From Oenanthe sinensis (lineage: Eukaryota; Streptophyta; Magnoliopsida; Apiales; Apiaceae), in NCBI GenBank assembly GCA_028671895.1, contig JAPMAC010000209.1, forward strand, positions 20,296,501-20,360,500: a stretch of 64,000 nt of DNA, in the 5' to 3' direction. Positions 56,901-64,000 of this stretch are shown in pieces. The first letter of the stretch is position 1. Each line of letters begins with the position of its first letter. The notes under the pieces are model-generated. The model searched no databases. It was not told where the DNA came from and saw only the letters and a program-made list of their open reading frames with translations. Position numbers and translations under genes: made by a program.

Positions 56901-59900
56901 AGTAATAGTCTCATCATGATTCTGACTGATAGAATGAAATTCCCTTAAATAAGCTTCTCTGTCAGCATTTGAAAAGTACTGCTCATAGAACAACTCTGTA
57001 AACACCGGCCATGTCAATGCCTCTATAAACTCCTCATCCTTAATGGTTTTCACTCCTCTCCACCACCTCTGAGCATCCCCCTCTAGCTTATACACGGCCA
57101 ACTTCACTTTCTGAGAGTCATCACAACCCAAAGCATCAAATATCTTCTCAAGATGAACAATCCAATTTTCAGCTTCAATTGGAGTTGGTGCTGAATGAAA
57201 AGATTCTGGCTTCTGCTTAATGAACCTCTCCAACCATGCAAAAGACTCCAACCGATTTCCTTGACCTTTATGATTCCTTTGATCTCCCTGATTTCCCTGG
57301 CCATTCTGGTTGTCTTGGTTTCCCTGACCATTCTGGTTACCTTGGTTCCCCTGATTTGGAAAAGCTTGTTGTATAGCCTGAGTCACTGCTTGAGATATCA
57401 TCTGAGCTAACTGAGCTGGACTCACATTCACGTTAGTTTGATTACGGTTTTTAGGAGGCATCTACAATATAAGATAAGACACGAATGAAGATCACAAGAA
57501 TATATAAGCGGAAGCATTTATGAATCAATTTGAAGAGAATAAAGCTGAATGAAATTTAAATCAGAGTACCCATCCTAACGTCTACCCAAACTCACAGGTC
57601 AAACCTAAATAGGTTTTCTACAAGAAAGAACCTAAGCTCTGATGCCATCTCTGTAACACCCCCTTCCCAAAATGAGATGAGGGGTTACTTCCAAACCATA
57701 AACCTGTATACAGAGTACTAAAATCCACCTTGTAATAAATAAATAGGTCCAATAATGTCTCTCAAATTAATATTAAAACCTCCAAAATAATTCAAAATGA
57801 TAAATGCGAATAAATCCAAAATCTCTAATAATGAAAATGACTAAAATAATCTGAGAAGTTCAAATGTCCTAATAAATGAAAATAAGGAAGCTCTCCATCA
57901 CACAGCCCAAGATCCCCCTATGTACCTGCCAGAAGAAAGAATACGGCATGAGCCAAATGCCCAGTACGGATTGGAATACTGTTTTATAAAACAGAAAGAA
58001 GATATATATTTTGACAGTTATAAATAAACATTAATTTTTAAAACAAGGCTGAAGCAAAAAGGGGTTAGGATATTTCATACCGATACAGAACAGATAACAG
58101 ATACACACATCATAGGGTACCTAATGCGTGCAACAAACCGGACAACGTGTACGGCATATACAACGTCACCGTCAAATAACAAATCACAAATCAAATCAGA
58201 CTCTGGGTGCACCCACGTATCCTCAAACAAATATCAAAATGGCCAAAGCTCACCACCTGAGCTAACAGAAGGATACGCCGTGACTAATCACACTGCCACG
58301 GAAGTGTCATGTCACTGGTGCCGCAATGACATGGCTGTAGTACCCCTACAGCTGGTTAAATCGGTATACCCTATATCACTCTAAGGGTTCAAATAAAATA
58401 ATTTTCACAATTTTAAAATCACCTGAACAGATTAGATATGTATCATACATAAATTTTGAGAATCGTAGAAACAAATATTTAAATTTTCGAAACAGACTTT
58501 CAAATAATTTTTGGAAGATCAAAATAATTAAAACGAATAATAACGGAAAGAACAGATTACGAACGGAACGAATTAAATATAACTAATCCTAAAAAGAGTA
58601 GCACTGAAAAGAAAGGGGACGAAATCCGTACCTCGAAAATAATAATCTCAAACACTACCCAACTCCACAAAATCTGAAATCGACTCGCTAAACTCCTGTC
58701 TCCCGATCTAAGCACATAAATATAATTTATTATTATTACCCAATTACTAATATATATACACTGGATTAATATATTTAATCATAATATGTTCGTTTGCCTA
58801 ACTAATGCATGCCGTTTTTATAGATAAATCAGTTGACAGAAGTTTTAGAAAAGCATTAATAAAAATAATTATTAAATACTAAAATTATGAAACATTAACA
58901 TGATTGTGTGGACAAGACATACACATGACTTGGATGAACAGATAGAGTACTAGTTAGATTATAAATATATTACCTGTGTGTTGCGAGAGTAATGCTTAAC
59001 CATGAATGCATATATACAGTGCTATACTAGTATAATCAATTTATATATTAATCAAACAAGACACTGGATTGGCTAATACAATAGTTTAATAGACAATATC
59101 TAACTATCTTTAAGTATGACATATAATGCCTACAAAATACCTATAAAGGAAACTAGCATCACTGTACACCGGATTTGTACAATTATAAAGTATTATAAAT
59201 ACAACATTCACCATTATAATAAAAAGAGTAGTTAATAATTATATATGATGCAGAAAATTTTATAAATATGAATACTTGATTAGCTGATGATAACCTATGG
59301 CTGAAAAGTGATTCTCTGCGGCTAATTTAGTGTTGATGTGTAGAGATGTATGCTATGTTTATATATTTATTTATATAAGCCTACTAAATTCCTACTCCGG
59401 ATATAATTATACCTTTTTCTAATATAAATCTAATTTATTTATAAACTCTATTACTAGTCTAATTATTTTATTACAAATTCTATTCTAAATCAAAATACAA
59501 TATAAATAAATATTATTATTAAAACTAATATTACTAATTCTAATTCTAATTATTAACACCATTATTAAAATAAATAAAACAACTATAAAAAAAATACGGA
59601 TATTACAGAAGCAGAATGAGTAAGGATTGGAGTATACAAGTCAGTATTTGCTGAACCAACCACCTGTTGATCTTCGACATATATGACATTTTTAACCACG
59701 GCGGATGACATCTCTTTTTAATTTTTCAATGAGATAGTTTTGTTTCAGTCACTATCTTTTCTCGCAATGAACAATCACGAATACTTTGTAACTTTTGAAA
59801 TAATCAGAATGCTGACCTTCAAGTATTGCTTGAACAAGTGTTGCTTGAAGTATTAATGGCCAAAAAACATGTCATTAGCATACAACTCTTTAAACGTATT

Positions 59901-62900
59901 GAATCTTGATTTCTCTTTTATGTTTTTGTTTTGAATATCAATTTTATGCTTGATTGTGAAAGTGAACCTTTTTAAGAAGCCGACCCACTTGGCATGCCTA
60001 TGACTTAAGTTTTGATGGCTCTTAATAAACTTCAAATGCTTCATGAATAGAATTAAGAGTAAATTCACGTTGTACAAGGTAATTCTCCTAATGTTTAACT
60101 GCATGTAAAATGGCATAAAATTCCATGTCATATATCGAGTTTTGGCTGCACGAACCATATTTGCTGTAAAAAGTAATAGGACGACCTTCTTGACTTGTGA
60201 CAGCCCCTATTCCCACCTTTGATGCATTGCAATCCACCTCAAATACCTTGTAAAAGTCAGGTAGTGCAAGAACCGGGGCCTTGGACATTTTCTTTGTTAT
60301 TAATTGAAAACTTCTTTAACTTATTGGGTGCAATTTAATGTTTTCACGGATGTGATACAATCTGATATTGGAAATTCCTTATAAAGAGATGCCAATCCAT
60401 GGAAATTGTGTGCCTAATGAATTGTCTGAGAAGTAAGCCAATCAAGAATGACTTGCACCTTAGTTTGATCAACTTTAATCCCTTCATTAGAAAGGATATA
60501 CCTCAATAATTAACACGCTTTGTACTCCAAAATTGCATTTCTTCAGGTTAACATACAGTTATTCTCGTCTCAGTGTTTCAAACACCTCTTCAAGGTCCTA
60601 TTTTTGACCTTAAAGGGAGGGGCTATAAGCCAATATATCATCAAAGTAGACGACAACACACACCTGAGAAATGGTTTCAGCACATGATTCATGATATGCG
60701 TATATGCACTAGGCACTTTAGATAACCCGAAAGGTATTACCAACCATTTGTATAAGCCACCTCGTGTTGTAAATATAGTTTTGAACTCGTCTCCTGGTCG
60801 AATGCAAGTCTGATGATAGCCTCACATATCTATCTTCGAAATTATCTTTGCGCCGGCCAGTTGCGCCAATAGGTCTCCAAATCGGGATATCGGATAGCGA
60901 TACTCCTCGCTTATTTTCTTGATTGTGTGGCTATCTATAGACATGCAGCATGTGCCATCTTTCTTGGAGTTAATAATTCAGGAATTGGACATGGGCTTAG
61001 ACTCTCTTAACTTTCTTTGATTATTCTTTTGCAATTGTCTCCTCAACTCATCATGCTCCTTTGAACTCAATTGATATGTTGGTTTGTTGGGAAGACTTGA
61101 GCAAGGAATTAAATCAATTTGATGTTGAATATCCCTCATAGAAGGTAGATCAGGTGTTAATTCTTCCAATTATAAATCTGCATGTTGATAGTATGTTGTG
61201 TTGTCGCCATATTTTTTATCTCCTTTGCCAGAAGCTTTGTTGTTCATATGTGCTAAGGGTAAATTCAATAGTATCCTTCCAAAATGTGCAAGTGTTTTTC
61301 ATGCCATCATAAACAGCGGTGCATTCATATTTTGACCTTGGTCTTGGCATGCATCCATCTTGAAGACATCACACCACACATTATCAAAATACTCGTGTCC
61401 AATTGAAAATGAAAGTAGGCTGGGAGTATTCACAGAAACATCATTTCCCTTCTTAAACCATGACAACTTGTATGGTTGTGGGTGTTTTTCTTGTTTTAAC
61501 TTCAGCTTATAGACTCCCTCATGAGAAATGGCATTCTCGTAACTGCTGCCATCAATAACTCACTTGCAGACATTCCATTCAATACTGCATGTCGTGTGAA
61601 AGATGATATGCATCCAGTCTATTGTAGGCTCTTCTTTGGGCAACAACAAGGTTACGGATTAATAGAGACTTTGCAACTTCTCAATACAAGATATCATCTC
61701 CCTGCTCACTGTCATACACTGGTTTATCCTCTGACTATGTTCTTCACCACCAGTCATGAGTTGTTATCCTTGTTCATGCCTACAAGCAGATGAAATATGG
61801 CTTTGTTTGTTACATTTAAAGCATTTTAATCCCATTCCCTTGCTCTTGTTTTGCGTGGTAGCAGCTTCAAATTATTCTTTCGTGGAATATTTGAGTTTTG
61901 CGAACCTGTGGCAGTCTGGCCTGGTTGTTGGTGTTAAATCTTAAAGTTTTCGGCCGTGTCTTGACTTTGAGCACTCCGAAATTTGGACTTGTCCGCCTTG
62001 GTTTGGTGCTTTTCAAAGCCAAAGCTGCCTGGTAAGCTTCTGAAACTGATTAAAATGAATGAAGGTCAGTGCTTCTTGAATATTTAAACACAATCCTCCC
62101 TAGTATCGTGCGACCAGATGTTCTTCACTTTCGGATAAGTCATTTCAAGATGCTAAATGATAAAATTCTTCACTATAATTCTCAACTGACTTGCCTCCTT
62201 GATGCAAATTTTGAAGTCTCCGAAACATAGCTTGCACATGGTTGTTGGGCAAAAAGGAGTTCTTTCAATTTCAGTTGTTCCCACCACTTGGCTCTTTCTT
62301 TTAACCTGATGGATACTAATTTCACCATCATGTTTTCTGGGAACTGAAATATTCTTTTAACAGGATTCAGCCAAATCAACAAACTCTTCAGCTCATAGAC
62401 TACCACTAAATTTTGGAATTTCAATCTTAAAATGTCCATCGCACCTTCAATTTTCTCGAACTGGTGCTTCACATCGAGAATTTCGATTGCAAATGGATTG
62501 TTGTATGTGCTTCCTGACTCAAAATCTTTATTGCCATTCTGGTTGTGGTTGCATGATTCGAGTTGATTGGATAATTCGAGTTGAGCCTAGCCTTGGGTCA
62601 GAATCTCGACTTGCCTCCTTAATTCTTTCACTTCTTCGAATCTGCCATATTAGTTTATGCAGCAGTTCTGCCACCTCTTCTAGGACTGATGCTTAAGCAG
62701 AAACTAACGGATCAATGGTAGGCGGTATAATGCAGCCAAGTAAGGAAGTAGAAATAGGGGTTATTCTTATTGTTCGTAGGTCATTTGTGGTATGCGAGAA
62801 GGGCTCATGCAGCTGCCGCGGGGTTTGAAAATGGAATTGATTGTGATTTTAAACCTGTTCTTTCAGGACCCCTCATATTGATTAATTAATAGAATTTACT

Positions 62901-63977
62901 GAAACGGGAGATCCAATACTTGAAGTATAAATGCCTTTGATTCTATCATACAGGTATGGAAAAACAATTGGAAAGGGTCAACATAGCTTATATATATTTG
63001 ACCTGCTATGTCATATTAGATTAAGCTAAATTTGAATTTAGGAATTAAATTCAGCTAACCTTGATAGTTTCTAGGAGTATGTTAGGTAAAATCCTTATAA
63101 ATCAGTGCCTTAAGAGCCTAAGAGCTAAAAAATCGGGGATATATAGTTTCCTGATAATTAATTACGAAAAATTCTAGTACTAATATTAACTAAAACTTTA
63201 GTACTTGCCCATAACATCTTTTTAGTACACTTCATTAATTGTATATTCTAGATAATTCTGATTCCGATCAATGAATATATGAAATATTTCCAGAATATTC
63301 CCAGAATGTTCTAGAATCTTAATCTGCATAGGTGATCTAACAAGGATTTCATTGTAAATGTTGGAATTGCATTAGGGATGTTTGGCTTCTTGACTTGTGT
63401 TAGTTAAAGTTCTCTTAGATTAAAAAGTGATTGCACTGTGATCTTACTATAATCAAGCATAAAGTAGGTAGCACACTTTACCCTTTATCATACCGTCTCC
63501 ATAATCTGTTAAAGAAGAGTTGTGGTTTAAAGCATGTCTATGGCAGAGTTGTTGACCACGGGGAGCTGTTATTTAGAGGGTTCTGCAAAACTTTCTGTGT
63601 GGCTTCTTGCTTGGCATCCACTTCACTTTATTTTAAATTTTACAAATCAGAAGCCGATCCTTGATGTTAAGATTTGTGGAAATCCCTCTTAAATGAAATT
63701 TCAACTTTGAATCCTTGATATGGGGAAGTGCAATGTGCAAGCTTCAACTAAAATTTAGAGTGTGCCCAAAAAGAAACCAATATTGACCCAATTAAGTATT
63801 ATGCTGTGAATTACTTGTATACCATTATTACATTACGGATATTTTGTAGTCAGCTCTAGCTTCTTGCTTTCTGCAGCTAATAGATCTTAGTGGTATTCTC
63901 ACCGTCTTCTTTTCCGGAGTGATCATGTCTCACTATGCATGGCACAATGTTACTGAAAGTTCAAGAATTACTACCAG
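38908..63977 (+). CDS. NHX: Vacuolar-class Na+(K+)/H+ antiporter NHX, exons 1-9, 3' part beyond the window
   Basis: A membrane cation/proton exchanger (CPA1 family) that loads Na+ or K+ into vacuoles and sets vacuolar pH. Exons: 38908-39069, 39187-39305, 39400-39497, 39593-39652, 39741-39787, 39918-40112, 40664-40710, 40857-40923, 63877-63977. The first eight sum to 795 bases (265 codons) in perfect phase, and all introns are GT-AG. Hallmarks: HLLEENRWLNESITALVL, the amiloride-site motif FFIYLLPPI (residues 81-89), FQVKKKQFF, STDTVCTLQVLHQDETPLLY, FGEGVVNDATS and HSSVREVALMMLMAYLSYML. Exon 9 continues with LIDLSGILTVFFSGVIMSHY and HNVTESSRITT, ending at a donor site at 63978. No stop or frameshift is present. 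The class with vacuolar NHX1-4 is clear, but which member is not. Intron 8 is 22,953 bases and full of retrotransposons. Confidence 0.95.
40993..41319 (-). repeat. 3' LTR of Gypsy-2, internally deleted
   Basis: 327 bases, homologous to 62729-63331 but lacking about 275 bases after position 41020. The shared block runs from TTTAGGAATTAAA to GTTCTAGAATCTGCAT with many substitutions. Confidence 0.82.
41335..41881 (-). pseudogene. Gypsy-2 integrase, C-terminal part
   Basis: Continues the integrase core beyond the Gypsy-3 insertion: LPLAKFTYNNSKNRTTQMFPFEVFGQ is the usual post-core block, followed by the helical region MDERMKAIHEKVREHIEARN and a C-terminal part ending near 41335. I see no chromodomain. 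The other half lies at 50230-50545. Confidence 0.85.
41882..42585 (+). repeat. 5' LTR of Gypsy-3
   Basis: 704 bases, TGATATGGG to TAACA. Contains ATTAATTAATT-type palindromic stretches and CTATAAATGG (about 42394) as a likely TATA box. Followed directly by TTTGGCGCC. Confidence 0.92.
42619..44336 (+). pseudogene. Gypsy-3 Gag, broken
   Basis: Starts at 42619 (MARTRSTASTLEGEIP), the same start as Gypsy-1. Stop codons and frame changes split it at 42946, near 43383 and at 43752-43754. The gag domain (43380-43754, KAYDGTGDPSNHVLTFSNAL; AQRWFSRLPP) continues into 43764-44321 (LESMNELQERAGKYIKAEE). It ends with the Tat-type zinc-binding block CKFHKDVGHDTDNCRQLKDE. It is better preserved than Gypsy-1 Gag and spans the segment deleted there. 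Confidence 0.85.
44379..44870 (+). pseudogene. Gypsy-3 aspartic protease
   Basis: Retropepsin-like domain with SVKRILVDSGASVDILFHDA (active-site DSG) and SYNGILGRTGVHAFEAV. A stop ends it at 44868-44870; downstream homology to the Gypsy-1 protease tail continues briefly to about 45020, then is lost. Confidence 0.85.
45430..45600 (+). pseudogene. Gypsy-3 RNase H remnant
   Basis: Matches Gypsy-1 36905-37080: KVQKPINYVSKILHGAKLNNSKVE, then a 15- to 16-base deletion, then RKLRLYLEAHVIEVLTDQPL. It is the only piece of RT/RNase H left. Tandem repeats begin immediately after it. Confidence 0.82.
45600..46437 (+). repeat. 92-base tandem repeats with GACCTC/GAGGTC motifs in Gypsy-3
   Basis: Units of about 92 bases (clear at 46101, 46193 and 46285) carry TTCGACCTCGATCCAGGTCT and GAGGAATTAGGCC. 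About eight more or less complete units, more diverged at the left. Open frames across it are by-products of the repeat. Confidence 0.85.
46438..46615 (+). repeat. 30-base tandem repeat in Gypsy-3, five to six copies
   Basis: Unit AGGTTTGAGACCCTTCAAGT followed by a variant of CAGTCAGACG. The period is exactly 30 bases, so it is open in several frames. Confidence 0.88.
46978..47128 (+). repeat. Degenerate 30-base tandem repeat in Gypsy-3, about four to five copies
   Basis: Unit of the type CCCCTGAAGTTTG-AAA-TGA-GATTA. Unrelated by eye to the neighbouring arrays. Confidence 0.65.
47130..48480 (+). repeat. 51-base tandem array in Gypsy-3, about 28 copies
   Basis: The unit reads TACATAAAAATTCCTAAATT, ATTAGGAATAATTAAG, then AAAAATACCTGTAGG. 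A shorter variant of about 41 bases lacks the AATAATTAAG part and is interspersed. Because 51 is divisible by 3, stretches translate as 17-residue repeats on both strands; these are unlikely to be genes. Confidence 0.92.
48520..49310 (+). repeat. Dispersed palindromes TTCGACCTC-AATC-GAGGTCGAA in Gypsy-3
   Basis: At least four near-exact copies (about 48613, 48745, 48950 and 49089) and several variants. Each is a 9-base inverted repeat around a 4-base centre, in a more loosely repeated background of TCGACCTC fragments. The same half-motif occurs in the 92-base array and at 46818-46905. Confidence 0.8.
49520..50224 (+). repeat. 3' LTR of Gypsy-3
   Basis: 705 bases, preceded by the polypurine tract GTTGGGGGCAAA and followed by the target duplication GCACC. 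Ends match the 5' copy. Confidence 0.93.
50230..50545 (-). pseudogene. Gypsy-2 integrase, N-terminal part of core
   Basis: The core region (RFSKMAHFVPCRKAKDD, THCITLFQRDI and ITFDQDTKFTGYF, where the second catalytic Asp region is altered) runs to the Gypsy-3 insertion. It continues at 41881. The right end is cut by Gypsy-4 at 50545. Confidence 0.85.
50546..52753 (-). repeat. 3' LTR of Gypsy-4, carrying the MITE
   Basis: 2208 bases including the MITE at 52136-52386 and its extra TA. Plus-strand ends are TGTAACACCC and GATATTACA. An 86-codon open frame (51018-51278) occurs identically in the other LTR and has no recognisable domain. Confidence 0.95.
52136..52386. mobile_element. Stowaway-like MITE, 251 bases
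   Basis: Terminal inverted repeats start CTCCCTCCGTCCC and end GGGACGGAGGGAG, extending with mismatches to about 30 bases. It is flanked by TA on both sides (52134-52135 and 52387-52388), as in Tc1/mariner-type Stowaway elements. The matching place in the other LTR (about 59239-59252) reads AATTATATATGATG, exactly the sequence left after removing the MITE and one TA. It has no coding capacity and needs a mariner-type transposase in trans. Confidence 0.96.
52749..53711 (-). CDS. Gypsy-4 integrase C-terminal part and chromodomain
   Basis: Same frame as the upstream pieces. Core: VSIVSDRDTRFTSRFW (second Asp) and HPQTDGQSERTIQTLEDMLRA (Glu), then YNNSWQASIGMPPFEALYGR. GPFDIIERVGEVAYRVALPP is the usual post-core segment. 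The C-terminus has a chromodomain (about residues 240-293 of this piece; ILAREERIMRKK, VKVLWKNHSEREATWE), which in Tekay/Del elements guides integration to marked chromatin. It begins after a TAA at 53712-53714. Confidence 0.93.
   Translation of the reverse strand, partial: RDIVRLHGVPVSIVSDRDTRFTSRFWKGFQQAWGTRLNYSTAFHPQTDGQSERTIQTLEDMLRACALEWSGDWDKYMYLVEFAYNNSWQASIGMPPFEALYGRKCRAPTCWNEVGESVIEGPELIRVTNEKVEQAKENLKDAQSRQKSYADQKRKFGGFGPGDHVFLKVSPWKGVKRFGMKGKLSPRYIGPFDIIERVGEVAYRVALPPQLSHVHNVFHVSVLRGYKYHPLHVVQYPLHKIREDLSCEEEAETILAREERIMRKKTIPFVKVLWKNHSEREATWELKESIREKYPHLFDSGMSFSFVRFRGRNPFKGVYM
53712..55577 (-). CDS. Gypsy-4 reverse transcriptase, RNase H and integrase N-terminal part
   Basis: RT: VLFVKKKDGSMRLCIDYREL, YPLPRIDDLFDQLQGAKYFS, MSFGLTNAPAVFMDLMNRVF, FIDDILIYS (catalytic IDD). 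RNase H: VYSDASKRGLGCVLMQ, the block with HDLELAAVVFALKIW, FTDHKSLKYIF and VADALSR. Integrase: zinc-binding HPGSTKMYRDLKKHFWW and CLTCQQVK, then the core start ITMDFVTSLPR. The frame ends in TAA (53712-53714) between EIF and RDIV. All catalytic motifs look intact. Confidence 0.95.
   Translation of the reverse strand: MAPLELQELKEQLQDLLDKGFIRPSVSPWGAPVLFVKKKDGSMRLCIDYRELNKVTVRNRYPLPRIDDLFDQLQGAKYFSKIDLRSGYHQLRVRDEDIPKTAFRTRYGHYEFLVMSFGLTNAPAVFMDLMNRVFHDYLDKFVVVFIDDILIYSRSKEEHEEHLRIVLEILREKKLFAKFSKCEFWLEQVAFLGHIVSGRGIELDPAKVEPITNWPRPSTVTEVRSFLGLAGYYRRFVEGFSSIALPLTQLMRKGVKFDWNDDREQSFQELKKRLVSAPILVLPSGSGGYQVYSDASKRGLGCVLMQHGKVISYASRQLKPYEVNYPTHDLELAAVVFALKIWRHYLYGETCDIFTDHKSLKYIFTQKELNMRQRRWLELIKDYDAKIQYHPGKANVVADALSRKNLGSVASLITQQHLISDMERLSVELYVGGSAASMASLKVESNLVSRVKEAQKNDTGLETIRSNVADGKQTEFHVDDHGVVWLDSRLCIPSDVAIREAVLTEAHSSSFSIHPGSTKMYRDLKKHFWWSGMKQDIAEFVGKCLTCQQVKIEHQRSSGLLQQLDIPVWKWENITMDFVTSLPRTFRKNDVIWVVVDRLTKSAHFLPIREITPIHELAEIF
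55602..57461 (-). CDS. Gypsy-4 Gag and protease
   Basis: Starts at 57461 with MPPKNRNQTNVN. A Gln/Gly/Asn-rich head (GNQGNQ repeats) precedes the retrotransposon gag domain (PTPIEAENWIVHLEKIFDAL, LEGDAQRWWRGVK, and a later block with ITDYMARFIRLAGFAG). A basic Gln-rich stretch, a Cys/His pair CAICGGHHPGRAC and the zinc knuckle CFLCGSMEHRAKDC follow, then aspartic protease with YVLFDTGSTHSVVS and FDIILGMDWL. The frame ends at a TAG near 55602 between VPGT and PISKAPYR, the junction with RT. Confidence 0.94.
   Translation of the reverse strand: MPPKNRNQTNVNVSPAQLAQMISQAVTQAIQQAFPNQGNQGNQNGQGNQDNQNGQGNQGDQRNHKGQGNRLESFAWLERFIKQKPESFHSAPTPIEAENWIVHLEKIFDALGCDDSQKVKLAVYKLEGDAQRWWRGVKTIKDEEFIEALTWPVFTELFYEQYFSNADREAYLREFHSISQNHDETITDYMARFIRLAGFAGTIAGNAAQQAEKFKWGLKLNLRGHIISLKFPSVAEVADAAKDIEKERSDFRAHRFQNDRKRGRDDQGSVQGKQWNGGHDNQQGQWRGRNQYNRSQSTYGQNQYGGQKNNQQFQQQPRQWQNRQQGQDRYSVYGGNPNMIPVAPCAICGGHHPGRACYRQTGACFLCGSMEHRAKDCTVSRNNGGGGSGSGGTGSGGQQNQKNPSGRVFALTANQAATNSGTVSGTLHVGTREAYVLFDTGSTHSVVSLSFARYLGVLPSLLDPRMCIATPMGNSIIISEEYRGCPIAVGDRNCKVNLLPMLMHDFDIILGMDWLSEHRATIDCPGKCVIFGNVNKPEFVFKGSQPKGVVKIISALKANKLLSKGCDGYLAVVRDTSKDEPCIEDYPVVNEYADVFPKDLADLPPQREVEFTIELVPGT
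57636..57647 (-). other. Primer-binding site of Gypsy-4
   Basis: The complement reads TGGCATCAGAGC, four bases inside the 5' LTR, like the initiator-tRNA-Met primer sites of Tekay elements. Confidence 0.85.
57652..59607 (-). repeat. 5' LTR of Gypsy-4, with the empty MITE site
   Basis: 1956 bases, TGTAACACCC to GATATTACA on the plus strand. Differs from the other copy by one base (near 59409, A versus C), one A in a homopolymer near 59587, and absence of the MITE. Confidence 0.96.
59613..61169 (-). pseudogene. Gypsy-2 reverse transcriptase and RNase H, broken
   Basis: Read right to left: the RT approach PDLPSMRDIQHQIDLIPCSS...LSSKEHDELRRQL (61169-60978), typical of Reina-like and CRM-like elements. 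Then YFDDIL at about 60633-60648 (catalytic FDD), and RNase H ALPDFYKVFEVDCNASKVGIGAV (60288-60088) continuing in another frame to about 59853. Stops and shifts throughout. The left end is cut by Gypsy-4. Confidence 0.83.
61170..62480 (-). pseudogene. Gypsy-2 Gag and protease, broken
   Basis: The gag domain piece is at 62472-62182 (LLIWLNPVKRIFQFPENM, VKLVSIRLKERAKWWEQLKL). A zinc knuckle CFKCNKQSHISSAC is encoded around 61784-61825. A degenerate protease lies at about 61560-61250 (HPQPYKLSWFKKGNDVSV, SFSIGHEYFDNVWCDVFKMD). Many stops. The N-terminus of gag beyond about 62480 is not clear. Confidence 0.78.
62729..63331 (-). repeat. 5' LTR of Gypsy-2
   Basis: About 603 bases, starting TAATGCAG (decayed from TGATGCAG) and ending CTGCATAG (from CTGCATCA), followed by the target duplication GTGAT. 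The right half matches 41022-41319. Confidence 0.78.
63337..63876 (+). other. Original 3' portion of NHX intron 8
   Basis: 540 bases between the Gypsy-2 target duplication and the exon 9 acceptor. AT-rich, with a pyrimidine-rich acceptor tract ending CTTTCTGCAG. The 77-codon frame at 63431-63664 shows no domain and is likely chance. Confidence 0.7.
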
Positions 63978-64000
63978 GTACTCAAGTGACTTAATTTGAA

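Larger units (their letters stand above)
50546..59607 (-). mobile_element. Gypsy-4: very young Tekay-type chromovirus in Gypsy-2
   Basis: LTRs 50546-52753 and 57652-59607, identical by eye except one substitution, one A-run length change and a 253-base MITE insertion. Perfect target duplication GAAGC (50541-50545 and 59608-59612). Minus-strand element: primer site TGGCATCAGAGC (complement of 57636-57647), one long reading frame for Gag, PR, RT, RNase H, IN and chromodomain (57461-52749), and polypurine tract TTTTAAGGGGGT (complement of about 52759-52770). Two in-frame stops interrupt the polyprotein. Confidence 0.97.
40993..63331 (-). mobile_element. Gypsy-2: old Reina-like Ty3/gypsy element in the NHX intron, split twice
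   Basis: LTRs 40993-41319 and 62729-63331, with target duplication GTGAT at 40988-40992 and 63332-63336. The plus-strand LTR ends TGATGCAG...CTGCATCA form an 8-base terminal inverted repeat, decayed in the right copy. A purine tract (CCGGAGGAAG in element sense) borders the left, 3' LTR. Reading right to left: gag, Cys/His finger, protease, RT, RNase H, integrase. Without the inserted Gypsy-3 and Gypsy-4 it measures about 4.9 kb, the usual Reina size. LTR divergence is high and all frames are broken. Confidence 0.88.
40924..63876 (+). other. NHX intron 8, about 23 kb, expanded by nested transposons
   Basis: The donor GAG|GTACAG at 40923/40924 and the acceptor CTGCAG|CTAATAG at 63876/63877 join a continuous NHX reading frame. 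Only 40924-40987, one copy of GTGAT, and 63337-63876 are original intron. The rest is Gypsy-2 with its own insertions. The ancestral intron is therefore about 0.6 kb. The right-hand remnant (63337-63876) holds only AT-rich intron sequence. Confidence 0.93.

Overview
This window is nuclear DNA from a flowering plant, most likely a eudicot. It holds spliced genes with GT-AG introns and plant-type ribosomal-protein promoter motifs, a plant-specific N-glycan xylosyltransferase, a plant vacuolar-type Na+/H+ antiporter, and plant LTR-retrotransposon lineages (Sirevirus-like copia; Tat-, Tekay- and Reina-like gypsy). All boundaries were read by eye and may be off by a few bases. The species cannot be told from the sequence.

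Layout. (1) 1-2702, + strand: a complete five-exon gene for 40S ribosomal protein eS8. (2) 4047-7041, - strand: a complete three-exon gene for beta-1,2-xylosyltransferase (XYLT), convergent with eS8. (3) 7453-32531, - strand: an old Sirevirus-like Ty1/copia element, Copia-1, with an extra env-like reading frame. Its reverse transcriptase is split by a young complete Sirevirus-like element, Copia-2 (15684-26687, + strand, target duplication ATTAG). (4) 33672 to about 38420, + strand: a truncated, internally deleted Tat-type gypsy element, Gypsy-1. (5) 38908 to the window edge, + strand: the first nine coding exons of a vacuolar-class NHX antiporter.

The NHX gene is the most striking structure. 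Its eighth intron spans 40924-63876, about 23 kb. It contains a Reina-like gypsy element, Gypsy-2 (40993-63331, - strand, target duplication GTGAT). Gypsy-2 was entered independently by a non-autonomous Tat-like element, Gypsy-3 (41882-50224, + strand, GCACC), and by a very young Tekay chromovirus, Gypsy-4 (50546-59607, - strand, GAAGC). A Stowaway-like MITE (52136-52386) then landed in one LTR of Gypsy-4, and the other LTR preserves the empty site. Without these insertions the intron would be about 0.6 kb.

The best candidates for something undescribed are regulatory. The LTR of Copia-1 and the spacer just before its env-like frame carry matching arrays of a TCGAGAA core, each followed by a TATA-like box, which suggests an internal promoter for the env-like frame. 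Copia-2 carries a different array (GTCATACCG) directly upstream of its LTR TATA box. Gypsy-3 has replaced most of pol with about 4 kb of several unrelated tandem-repeat families. The host genes are functionally unrelated (translation, Golgi N-glycan processing, vacuolar ion transport). No tRNA, rRNA or CRISPR feature was found.
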